A DNA stretch of 64,000 bases. Source: Phymatolithon calcareum (lineage: Eukaryota > Rhodophyta > Florideophyceae > Hapalidiales). The notes below the pieces were generated by a model. It was not told the origin of the DNA. It ran no database searches and worked only from the letters and a program-made list of their open reading frames with translations. Below are positions 40,986-49,859 of this stretch, piece by piece; the first letter of the stretch is position 1, and each line of letters begins with the position of its first letter. Location of the stretch: the NCBI GenBank assembly GCA_977006965.1, contig OZ345354.1, positions 310,001 to 374,000 on the forward strand, given 5' to 3'. A program made the translations under genes and the position numbers.

Positions 40986-42608
40986 CTAAGGAGAAATGCG
41001 ACCACGGTAACGCGGGTAGAGACACGCATCACGGATATGGTGAATGTTCAGAAGGTAACAAATGAAACGCTCCAAACCAAGTCCCCATCCGCCATGCGGA
41101 CATGTTCCAAACTTGCGCTGATCAGTATACCATCCGTAGGCAGCAGGATCGATACCTTCCTTCTTGTAGCCTTCGAAGAGCTCCTCCGACTGCCACATTC
41201 TCATGCTGCCTCCAACAACCTCGCCGACTCCCGGAAGAAGTACATCTACAGACTCTGTCAAACGGCGGTCATCTTCGCATTTCTGCATATAAAAGCTCTT
41301 CATAGAGGCCGGAAACTTGCATAGCATAATCGGTCTGTTGATCTTATCAGTCATCTCACGCTCCGGCTTTTCCGGAATGTCGTCGCCAAACTCAAAATGA
41401 GTTTCTGTCTCGGGATCTTTGTATATCTTGTGCTCTCGGCAATAAGCAACCGCTTCTTCGTACGTCATGCGCATGAAGGGGCGCTCCAGGCGCTTGATGG
41501 GCTGGCCGTTGGTGGCGCGAGCCACGAGATCTGGAAACTTCTCGGCCTTTTTGGCGACGCGGTCGATGACATCTACGACAAGGTTCTCAATTGACTGGAG
41601 AAGATCCTCAAAAGTAATGAACGGTCGCTCAGCCTCCAAGTGATGGAATTCGGCCAAGTGACGACGCGTAGAGCTTTTCTCTGCACGGTAGCTCGGCAAA
41701 ATACAGAAGCAGTCACCCACAGCTGGAATGGCCGTTTCAAGATAAAGCTGGGAACTCTGCGTCAAATACCCTTCTTGCTCAAAAAAGTCAAACTTGAATA
41801 AAGTAGATCCCCCCTCACACTGAGTGTTCACCAGCGTCGGCGGACTGAGCTCCGTGTATCCTTCATCAAAGAGATGCTCGCGGAAGCACTGGGTAATAAT
41901 TGAGCGCATTTTCATAATGGAGGACGCCCTCGAGCCACGCAACACCAAATGACGCTGGTTCAGCAAAATATCGACAGAGCTATCCTTGGTGAACAGCATA
42001 TCAATATCCGAAGAGCTTTCGCCAACGAGCTCCCAGTAATCCGCCTGCAACTCGTAGCCGCTATATGTTCCCTTTGCGCGACCGTTCTCATCCTTCACCC
42101 AACGTCCGTACACTGCAATGGCGGACTCACGGCACAACGTGGCCGCTTCATACGTCTGGCACATACGCCCGGTAAAAACGACTTGTGCGAACCCGGTGCC
42201 GTCGCGAAGGTCGATGAACCAAAGCTTCTTCCCATCTGTTCGAAGACGATGAACCCAGCCAAAAACTTTGACACGCACGTCCACAAGGTTGGCAAGATCA
42301 CTAATCTTCGCCAGCTTCGCAGTTGGCAGATCGGAATCTTCGGTGATTGCAATTTGGCGAGCGCGCTCTAAGCGGGCTAGGTTCTCGGCCTCGGCACGGG
42401 CCTTCGCTTCCGCTTCCTTCACCGAGCGATTCTTCTTCAGCTTTTCAAGCTTGGTGAGCTTCTTGCGTTGGCTCAATGACAGTTTCTCCCGCTCTTCCAG
42501 GGTCATTGCCATAAACTGTTCAAGAGTGATGCGCTCGAATTGTGCCTGTTCCTCTACGGGTGCCTCGACCGGAGCCATGCTGTTAGTCTCGCCCGGTGTT
42601 GCGGACAT
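40986..42608 (-). CDS. NARS1: Asparaginyl-tRNA synthetase, cytosolic
   Basis: Class IIb synthetase charging tRNA-Asn. The start MSATPGETNSM (42608) is chosen; the 23 preceding in-frame codons resemble no leader. Order: charged Lys/Glu-rich N-terminal extension (KKLTKLEKLKKNRSVKEAEA); OB-fold anticodon-binding domain (VFGWVHRLRTDGKKLWFIDL, GFAQVVFTG); then the catalytic core with LVNTQCEGGSTLFKFDFF, motif 2 SYRAEKSSTRRHLAEFHHLE and motif 3 GGWGLGLERFICYLLNI. It ends CLYPRYRGRISP, the standard end of the family. No organellar presequence. 540 aa, intronless. Confidence 0.96.
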   Translation of the reverse strand: MSATPGETNSMAPVEAPVEEQAQFERITLEQFMAMTLEEREKLSLSQRKKLTKLEKLKKNRSVKEAEAKARAEAENLARLERARQIAITEDSDLPTAKLAKISDLANLVDVRVKVFGWVHRLRTDGKKLWFIDLRDGTGFAQVVFTGRMCQTYEAATLCRESAIAVYGRWVKDENGRAKGTYSGYELQADYWELVGESSSDIDMLFTKDSSVDILLNQRHLVLRGSRASSIMKMRSIITQCFREHLFDEGYTELSPPTLVNTQCEGGSTLFKFDFFEQEGYLTQSSQLYLETAIPAVGDCFCILPSYRAEKSSTRRHLAEFHHLEAERPFITFEDLLQSIENLVVDVIDRVAKKAEKFPDLVARATNGQPIKRLERPFMRMTYEEAVAYCREHKIYKDPETETHFEFGDDIPEKPEREMTDKINRPIMLCKFPASMKSFYMQKCEDDRRLTESVDVLLPGVGEVVGGSMRMWQSEELFEGYKKEGIDPAAYGWYTDQRKFGTCPHGGWGLGLERFICYLLNIHHIRDACLYPRYRGRISP

Positions 42609-43508
42609 GGGACAAAATAGGGCAATGCTAAGACAAATCAAGCTATCACTGCAGTGCGTGAAACAAGCAACGAGCACAAAGAGGAAGCTGTTTCTTCAAA
42701 TCTTCTCCGAGAGCTATGCCAACCAGCGGGACTGCGTTGGTCTATTGCGACATGAACACCAGAGAGGTGCGGACGTCGGTCGACGATGACGAGTTACGCA
42801 ACGTGTCACAACAAGACTGTGTATGATATATTTCCTGGCTTGCACATTTTGTGCTCCACCAATAGACACATTGCTGCATGCTGCAATGCCTATACGCCCA
42901 TACAAAATGATTGATAAAGAGCATACAGAATAGTCGCATATGATTGGATTTTCCCTTAGTCTCCGTGAGCGCGAAGACCACACTGTCGTTATTAGTGTGA
43001 GCCATATTCTTCGCTCGAAGGATCACAGATCATTAGGAAGTTCCCACAGTGCCGCTTCAGGCTACACCGCAGTGCGGCAGGCCCCTCTTATATGCAATTG
43101 AAAGTACGGAATTCTGAGCGAAACAGAAATTTCCCTGGGAAGGGGAAGAGACAAGTGGAACTGTGCGTCGAGATTGATATAGACCGAAGCAACAATTCCC
43201 GACGTCAGATATCAGCACTCGAGCGAGTCATAGAACTAGCTCTATTGATCGATTTTCTTTCTAATTGGGCGCCCGTAACGAGAGATGCGGTGGAATATTA
43301 CAAGACGGCTTCCCAGTCATTCAAAATGACCCTCGCTTCGTACAAACATTACAAGGCCTATGAAGAATAACAGCAAGTGTACGAGAGAAGCTTTGGGAAT
43401 GGATTCTTAAATCGTTTTTTCATTCAGGAATTACTTCAAAGGAATGCCTAACGATTGGAAAGAAAATAAACGATTTACGCAAACCGAGCGGCGGAGCTAC
43501 GTCGCACA
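42609..43508. other. Intergenic, no supported gene
   Basis: A plus-strand frame at 43092-43370 ends in protein-like sequence (VTRDAVEYYKTASQSFKM) but has no recognisable family. Otherwise nothing seen. Confidence 0.35.
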
Positions 43509-43760
43509 GTGATGATGATTGCTTTATTCCCCTAAGGGCTAGAGCGTCTAGAAGGCTTCATTTGATTCCACTTTCTGAGGTCGGAAGCGTTTGTCATAGC
43601 CGATTCGACATCTTGGTTCGGAACATCGCCAAGGAGAGAGGAGAATGTTCTGAGTGCGCATTGTAGCATTATCTTGCGGACAAGCCTCTTCTCATCCATG
43701 AGTAAAACATATCCTAACCATCCCCAGCGACGGCCCTTAATCAATTGTATCACCGGCAAT
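43509..43760 (-). mobile_element. LINE 3' relic, copy 2 (same family as 3838-4085)
   Basis: The minus strand encodes GRRWGWLGYVLLMDEKRLVR, LQCALRTFSSLLGDVPNQDV and ASDLRKWNQMKPS, then a stop. These line up block for block with copy 1 (WLGHILKMGERCLVR, LLQCVRP, LFGDVPRRDV, EWKKLRPS). A short 3' UTR (CCCTTAGGGGAATAAAG) ends in AATCATCATCATCAC, a repeat tail of the kind that ends many LINEs. The family relation between the two copies is visible in both protein and layout, though the tails differ. Confidence 0.75.
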
Positions 43761-44538
43761 CTCTCTTGCTTTTTCAGCTATCGTTCTTTTCGCCATGGCG
43801 GCCAGCAGCTTCGATTCTGTACCGTTAAGCTTTTTCAGCATCACACAGTAGTCAGCAAAGAGCAATTCCTCAGACGCAATTACGAACGCTGCGATGAAAA
43901 GAAGTCTAAATACATCGAACTCTACGGATTTGCTCACATTATCAAGCCCGGGTGTCCTGTGTGTGGAATATCAGGTGTAGAGCAATGTGATACTTTGCAA
44001 CTTCTCTCACTTCATCCCTTCAATGCACCTATCGGAATCAGTGAAGACTTAACATCTCATCCGCTTCATGCCAACACCATATCAGCACAAGTTACAAATA
44101 CACGAGTCGATGTGTCTGTGCTTATTCCCAGCGAATAATCGTGGCAGCTCGCTCAATCCCGTATAGAAACATAAGTTGTAGTCATAGTTTAAACAGTCTC
44201 CAGTTGGGGTTCCCATACGAGAAAATTCTATACTGTGCTTTGAACCTTCGACTTGCGGTCAGTTTTCTATGTGGGGCGTCGACCGCAAGAGGTGTTTTTT
44301 TCTCGGATTGGGAGAATTTTCAACATTTTGAAAATAATCTGTCACGGGAGCTTAGCCGGTACTATCGCCAAAGATCCCGTGAGCAAAAAATTCAGCGGTC
44401 GGAGCCCGCCCGCCTGATGGACGTAGTGTGCACTACATGTACTGCGCTTGCAGCGCATTGCCACCTTGCCCAACAGTCCGTTTCGGATTTTCCGAGATTC
44501 AGAGCACCCCCATGACCATCTGCAAACCACGTGACAAA
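43761..44538. other. Intergenic, no supported gene
   Basis: Opposed frames at 43674-44138 (plus) and 43737-43937 (minus) overlap; the minus one may be more of the LINE relic. The last 100 bp form the promoter/5' UTR of the short JmjC gene. Confidence 0.4.
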
Positions 44539-45792
44539 ATGAGCGGCGTCGCGGTCGATGGCAGCCCGCTTCCGGTACCAGTGTTCCGCCCATCTTTCGA
44601 GGAAATGTCCAATTTTGCCTCCTTCATTGATCGTATTGAGGGCGAGTGCGAAGTTGGTGCAGCAATGATACATCCGCCGGTAGGATGGCGTCCGCGTGCA
44701 AATATGAGCTATGATGACCTGGACGATATGCAGATCACGAAACCGATACAACAGGAACTTCTCGGATGTCGTGGGGTTTACCTCACTGTTTATGTTGAGA
44801 GGCCGCGGCGGACGGTCAGAGAGTTCCGCAAGGAAGCCGAAGAGTTTGGGAGACGTTCGAATGCACCGGTATTGCCAGCGCGGCCTGACAGGGAACTACT
44901 GAGCAAGGAGAAGGTTGATGAAATCGATAGGGCGTTCTGGAGAAGTGTGCTCTTCCGGCGTCCGACTTACGGTGCTGATTTCAGGGCTTCTCTCTTTGGT
45001 GATGAATGTGAGCACTTTAACTTCAACAAACTTGATACCATTCTTAACGTCATCGATCAAATCACCGGTATACATACGCCATATCTGTACTTTGGAATGT
45101 GGGGAGCGATGTTCGCGTTCCATTGCGAAGACGCCGACCTGTACAGTTTGAATTATCTACACACCGGCGCCCCGAAGGTGTGGTATTCCATTCCTCCCTC
45201 TCATCGGAAGCGTTTTGAGGAATTGAACATGCGGTCTTATCCGAATCACTTTCGCAGTTGTGGTGAATTTATGCGCCACAAACAAGCGCTTCTGTCCACC
45301 GATCTGCTACGAAAGAACAGGATTCCGTACGGGAGAGTGGTACAAACACCGGGAACCTTCATGGTCGTTTTCCCTGGTTCTTATCACGCAGGCTATAGCC
45401 TTGGATTTAACATCGGAGAAGCGGTAAATTTTGCTTCCATGAGTTGGATCCCAATGGGTCTTCGAGCGAAACGGTGCTTGTGTCTGCATGACACTGTGAA
45501 TTTGAATGTACAAGGAATGGTTCGCGCTTTATTTCCGGAGGGCTCCCCCAGGAAGTGTGAGGAGCTGATGTGTGGAAAAGCGACCGTGGCCTCAAAGCGG
45601 AAAGCCTTTGTTCGGAACAGTGGAATCGCAAAGAGAAGAAAAAGACTCAGACTATCTCGAGCCCATACTTCCGCGACGAGTGCAAAGTCCGTGAAGAAAG
45701 GAGCTTCAAGTGCAAAAGCAGTTGCAAGCGATAGTTCGTCAAGGATCTGTAAAAACAGTGATACAGGAACCAGTCCGGACTGCAGGATGTGA
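44539..45792 (+). CDS. KDM4-like JmjN-JmjC histone lysine demethylase, short paralogue
   Basis: Fe(II)/2-oxoglutarate dioxygenase of the KDM4/JMJD2 type, expected to demethylate histone H3 Lys9 or Lys36 in the nucleus. 417 aa. The start MSGVAVDGSPLPVPVF (44539) is favoured over an upstream in-frame ATG because the paralogue at 58337 starts at the same point. JmjN: VPVFRPSFEEMSNFASFI (residues ~12-50). JmjC: LYFGMWGAMFAFHCEDADLY with iron ligands His195 and Glu197 and later His283 (YHAGYSLGFNIGEAVNFA); Lys and Asn for 2-oxoglutarate are in NYLHTGAPKVWY. The KDM4 zinc site (RSCGEFMRHK and KRCLC) is complete. A short basic C-terminal tail follows. No PHD or Tudor domain. Intronless. Confidence 0.92.
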   Translation: MSGVAVDGSPLPVPVFRPSFEEMSNFASFIDRIEGECEVGAAMIHPPVGWRPRANMSYDDLDDMQITKPIQQELLGCRGVYLTVYVERPRRTVREFRKEAEEFGRRSNAPVLPARPDRELLSKEKVDEIDRAFWRSVLFRRPTYGADFRASLFGDECEHFNFNKLDTILNVIDQITGIHTPYLYFGMWGAMFAFHCEDADLYSLNYLHTGAPKVWYSIPPSHRKRFEELNMRSYPNHFRSCGEFMRHKQALLSTDLLRKNRIPYGRVVQTPGTFMVVFPGSYHAGYSLGFNIGEAVNFASMSWIPMGLRAKRCLCLHDTVNLNVQGMVRALFPEGSPRKCEELMCGKATVASKRKAFVRNSGIAKRRKRLRLSRAHTSATSAKSVKKGASSAKAVASDSSSRICKNSDTGTSPDCRM

Positions 45793-46461
45793 CCGCTTTT
45801 GGAGGAAATGCTTTTTGCTTACCTGCATGCAGATCTGGCTCTAAAAGTGTGCACTGAAGTGGATCTCTGAGTGTACCGTGACCTTATCCAGCCCCTGGTG
45901 TCTTGTCTCTCAATGAACCTGTCTGGAAAGTAAGGGCTCAATCAGCAAACTTTTATTTTGTCGTTCGCGCAATCCGCACCGTGTATACCGGTCATTATGC
46001 TTTAAATCACCGTCGTTAAAATTCCGTGGTCTTCTCATCGCTTCTTCTAATGCTTGCGAGGCTGGTGAGCATAGAGTCCTGCAGTAATTTCCGTAGCCTT
46101 AAGCCATGATAGATCTTAGAGCCCAAGCCGAAAGTTGAAAAGCGGAGACTGTCCCGATCATGACAAGATCGTCTTTTACAGCTTCATGATGTAGCTGTGA
46201 AAGACGCATGCATTCAAAACTGATCCTGAACCACAGAATTGGAAATGACAAGAAATTGAATGTGCAAATTCTGGGTTTCTTTTTTGGTTACATGTCGAGA
46301 GAATGGGCCACTGGAGATCGTGGCACGTGCTGAAGTAGCCCTACTGTAGGTAGAGAAAGCCCGTGCCGCACGGCAATTTCTAGGCTTGAGGAATTGTAAA
46401 CGGCTATAAACGCTACCCATTTGATTCCTCACCTCAGAAATATAACGGTATCGGTGCTGGA
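45793..46461. other. Intergenic, no gene seen
   Basis: 669 bp with no motif-bearing frame; it holds the 3' UTR of the JmjC gene and probably the promoter of the next gene. Confidence 0.4.
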
Positions 46462-47076
46462 GTGCGAGCTCTTTCCATCAGTAAGCTTTCGCAAATGGCG
46501 ACGTCAAGGTCTTCGGCGCGGATATTGTCTTCAGATGCTGAGCGTTACAAGCTTCGAATGGTGTTGAGAGATTGCCCGGATGCGGAGATGAGTGAGGCTC
46601 TGAAAGAGTTTGACTTATGCAAAGGCGACAATAAGCCCATATGCAGCGAGGAAGAGGATGCAGAGGTGAGGAAGTATTGGGAACCACTGCATGCGCTGTA
46701 CTCTGAGGTGAATCGGAGGCTGGAGAAAATGAGCGACGATATGAAGGAGCTTGGACACAGCTATGAGAGCGCTTTCGCCCGGTGCGTCAAGAGAAGGTTT
46801 GAGAGGGACATAATGCATATGTATCGCCAGACTGTGGCGATGCACAAGAAGTACGTGGAATATCTGCCATTGTTGCACAAGGAGGTGGAGCAGACGTTGC
46901 ATCGTGTTAAGGAATTCAACAAGAAAAGAGAGGATGAGTATGGTCGCGATGACGAGGGAGATGACAATAGCGGTTCCGAAGTTCTGCCCAATGGAGCGGC
47001 TTTCCAATTAGAAGATGAATTGGACTTTGAGTGGCCTGCAGAGCGGGTGAAATCAGTACAGAAGAGCGATCGCTAA
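46462..47076 (+). CDS. Coiled-coil protein, possibly ELL/occludin-domain-like
   Basis: 204 aa; the second in-frame Met (MATSRSSARILSSDAERYKL) may be the true start. The central ~110 residues are charged helices: KYWEPLHALYSEVNRRLEKM, KELGHSYESAFARCV, DIMHMYRQTVAMHKKYVEYL, LLHKEVEQTLHRVKEFNKK. The period and the two LH/YxxL points resemble the occludin/ELL C-terminal domain (helical bundle of RNA polymerase II elongation factor ELL), but the similarity is weak. Acidic C-terminal tail (EDEYGRDDEGDD). Without a profile search it could be any small coiled-coil protein. Confidence 0.6.
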   Translation: MRALSISKLSQMATSRSSARILSSDAERYKLRMVLRDCPDAEMSEALKEFDLCKGDNKPICSEEEDAEVRKYWEPLHALYSEVNRRLEKMSDDMKELGHSYESAFARCVKRRFERDIMHMYRQTVAMHKKYVEYLPLLHKEVEQTLHRVKEFNKKREDEYGRDDEGDDNSGSEVLPNGAAFQLEDELDFEWPAERVKSVQKSDR

Positions 47077-48231
47077 TCACCAGACAGCTAGTGGTTAGCG
47101 GTTCTGACATATTTCCAAACACAAGGCAATGGACTGTAGCAATACTGCAGCATGAACTAAAAACCCTGCGACAGTTATTGTTTAACTTTTTTGATATTGA
47201 CACTACAGAAATGTCAGTCTTACAGCAGCTCTAAGTCGAGAAGTTTGATGCATGGATTGAATGCCAGCCTTTTTTTCCCAGCTCGTGTTCCTTGTGCGTT
47301 TTGGGATATGGAAGTGCCCTGTTGGGCTCGGAACAGAGTTGTTTCTTACGGGAGGGAGAACAAGTAAACATGAGGTTAGCATTCGCGCCTTTGCGCGCGT
47401 TCGCAAAATACTTTTTCTCATTCTTTGGAGCATACTTCTTGCAAGAAGCAAGACAATGTACGAACACATGAAAACCACAGTAAGTGCACTTGCCTCATTC
47501 TAAAAAATCACGAGTAAATGCCGTCTGCTACACTCCAGCGGAAGAGCAATATTCGAAGCAAGCATACCTTTACATCTTTCCTTGCCTGTAACCACGCTGG
47601 GGACCACGGCCGATTTGTCGATGTGGCCAACGCACAGATTATTGTCGCCTTGCACGGTGCCATCGACCCGAGGAGCTCCAGCTTCCCCGCCCATACCTTG
47701 CTGTTGTCACGGAATCCAGAACGATCGATCCCCATGTTCGTACTCAGCTCCGCACTTGATAAATACAGGTCGTATTCGTTTCAAGCTTGAAACATTGATT
47801 TTTACTCCATAGGCCGCAATGAGATGACGGACAAAAATTTACAAACGCCAGTTGTGAAGTTTCCGTCAACTTTTTATCTTCCGAATGCGCATATAGACGA
47901 GCGAAAGAACGGGGAAAACGGGAGAATGAAGGACCGCGTGTCCAACTATGGTCCTAATTGCGGAGAATGTCAATAACGAGATCCGCCTGTGCAATCTCAT
48001 TCAAGACAGTTCACAGCACTGTGCACAGCACATACTCAGCGGATGACCACTACTCATGCATCCTTCTCACATCATACTACGAACTCTCCGGCAATCAGTG
48101 TCTCACCAATTTCTTCCGCGGTCGTGTCACCGGAGGCTCTGCCTCACCCTCGCCTTCCAGCGATACCTACTGGAGAACGTGTGGAGTATTTGCCTCACTA
48201 ATCCTTCTAAAACAACATCCTGCCGAAAGCG
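47077..48231. other. Intergenic, no supported gene
   Basis: Several short frames in 47203-47812 on both strands overlap each other; none has motifs. From 47958 the sequence turns GC-richer toward the methyltransferase gene. Confidence 0.4.
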
Positions 48232-49140
48232 ATGACCCTCCTCCCAGGCACATTTATCCTAGCCGCCACCAAGCGCTACATCGCCTCAATTCTGCACCCT
48301 GCACCCTCACCTCTGCACAACCCCGACATCCTAGTCGGCCGTCTACTGCCACCGCACATCCGCCTTCTCGCCTGGCTACTCGCACATCTCCTCCGTGCAT
48401 TTCCCTCTCTCCATGCCGCTCTCGCCGCCCGATTTCCGCCCTGTCGTCTCGGGTCCATGACTGCGCGCACTAAATTCCTGGATGCCAGTCTAGAATCGGC
48501 CATTGTCGCCGGCGCCGATAAGGTTTTGCTCCTTGCGGCCGGGCTCGACACGCGCGCTCTGCGTCTGCGCGCCCTATTAGCAAACGTGCGCGTCTTCGAG
48601 CTCGACCTCGCCTCGACGCAAGAGTACAAACTTGACGCGCTGCGCCGGTGCGGGTTACTGTCAGACTGGAGTGCAACGTTTGTGCGCGCCGATTTCGCCT
48701 CCCCGAATTGGATGGACGGTCTACGCGACGCGGGGTGCGACCTCGCCGCGGGCCGAACACACGTGCTCTGGGAAGGGTGCACGTACTATCTCACTGAGGA
48801 GGCTGTGCGCGAGACACTGCAGCTGCTGAAATTCCCGGCCGTTACGATCAGCTTTGATTTCGTCGACAGCGCTATAGTTGGTCGTCAGTCCGCAGAGTCG
48901 AACGTGGGCGCCGTGCAGTTCACGACTTTCGTGCAGTACCTGAAGGAACCGTGGCAATTTGGTATCGATTTCCAGCGTTTTCACGAATGGGTGGCCGGGC
49001 AGGGATGGGAAGTCGTCGATTCTGTTCGAGGCGCAGATGAGACCAGATTTCTTAACGGATCCAGCACACATGCCGTTGCTCCTTATCACAGTCCTTTTGC
49101 CTTTCATGGGCTTGCCACCATTCGTCCTTTGTCACGCTAA
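48232..49140 (+). CDS. SAM-dependent methyltransferase, TIGR00027/leucine carboxyl methyltransferase-like
   Basis: 302 aa. Signatures of the bacterial-type LCMT-like family (common in actinobacteria, unknown substrate): SMTARTKFLDASLESAI, the SAM-binding GADKVLLLAAGLDTRALRL, VFELDLASTQEYK, a second motif VLWEGCTYYLTEEAVRETL and TISFDFVDSAIV. The N-terminus contains a Leu-rich stretch (RLLPPHIRLLAWLLAHLLRA) that belongs to the family's N-terminal helices rather than a membrane anchor. GC content is clearly higher than in flanking DNA. The resemblance to bacterial proteins and the composition suggest horizontal origin, but this is inference. Intronless and undisrupted. Confidence 0.85.
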   Translation: MTLLPGTFILAATKRYIASILHPAPSPLHNPDILVGRLLPPHIRLLAWLLAHLLRAFPSLHAALAARFPPCRLGSMTARTKFLDASLESAIVAGADKVLLLAAGLDTRALRLRALLANVRVFELDLASTQEYKLDALRRCGLLSDWSATFVRADFASPNWMDGLRDAGCDLAAGRTHVLWEGCTYYLTEEAVRETLQLLKFPAVTISFDFVDSAIVGRQSAESNVGAVQFTTFVQYLKEPWQFGIDFQRFHEWVAGQGWEVVDSVRGADETRFLNGSSTHAVAPYHSPFAFHGLATIRPLSR

Positions 49141-49859
49141 CTCCAGTAACTGCCACTCTTTCCATTCCCGGCGGCCAGGCCATGACAAGCAGTCGCCCGG
49201 ATTTGGTCACCATTCCACGGTTACGCAAATGCGTCAACCGCGTAGTTTATTCTTTAATCTATGTGAAATAGCCTCTGCCCGTCTACTTTTAGAGCTCTGG
49301 GGTCACAAGGTGGCATATCATTTTGGACAAGGATGAGACCACCTCTGCCAATGTCGTGCCCCATTGTGCACAATTTGAAGAGAAATATGGACAGTTCACC
49401 AGCACTACCACAGACGAAAAAGGCTTCGATCTAATTCCAGCAACTGAGCGTCAAAAATAAATCTCACCACAACAAAACAGAAGATGAAAGAAGGGTTGGC
49501 ATTTTGTTTGTTTGTTTGTTGTGCAGACTAAATCTTTCTATCTAAGCCCGCCACAAAAGAATGGTTGCGACCACAACGTCGATAACGATAAACACAGTCG
49601 AACAGCTTCTTGCACACCGACTTGACATACGCTCAGCGCCTGCTTGGGGGTCCACGTACTATGGTAAGACGCCATATCCAGGGGTCCTGCCCACTGGAGC
49701 GCCAGACTGCATGCGTGCCTCTGCAAGCATCGGCACACATGCAATCCCTCACAATTTAAAACCTTAATTACGCGCGCCGCGAGGCATTCCATGGGCAAAA
49801 CGTCGAATCACATGATGCATTTCACCCACTCAAGCGGCAGCGTAACAGTCGATGTGCAT
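49141..49859. other. Convergent intergenic, no gene
   Basis: Contains a (TTTG)n run near 49503-49520. Frames here are short and motif-free. 3' UTRs of the methyltransferase and Bfr1-like genes are expected. Confidence 0.45.

Noticed and set aside
43674-44138. 154-codon plus-strand frame containing CPVCGISGVEQC
   Set aside because: Looks briefly like a zinc ribbon, but the first part is antisense to the LINE relic and the Cys pattern is not followed by a second pair in a known arrangement.
49503-49520. (TTTG)n run, possible LINE tail
   Set aside because: No LINE coding sequence adjoins it on either side; treated as a simple repeat.
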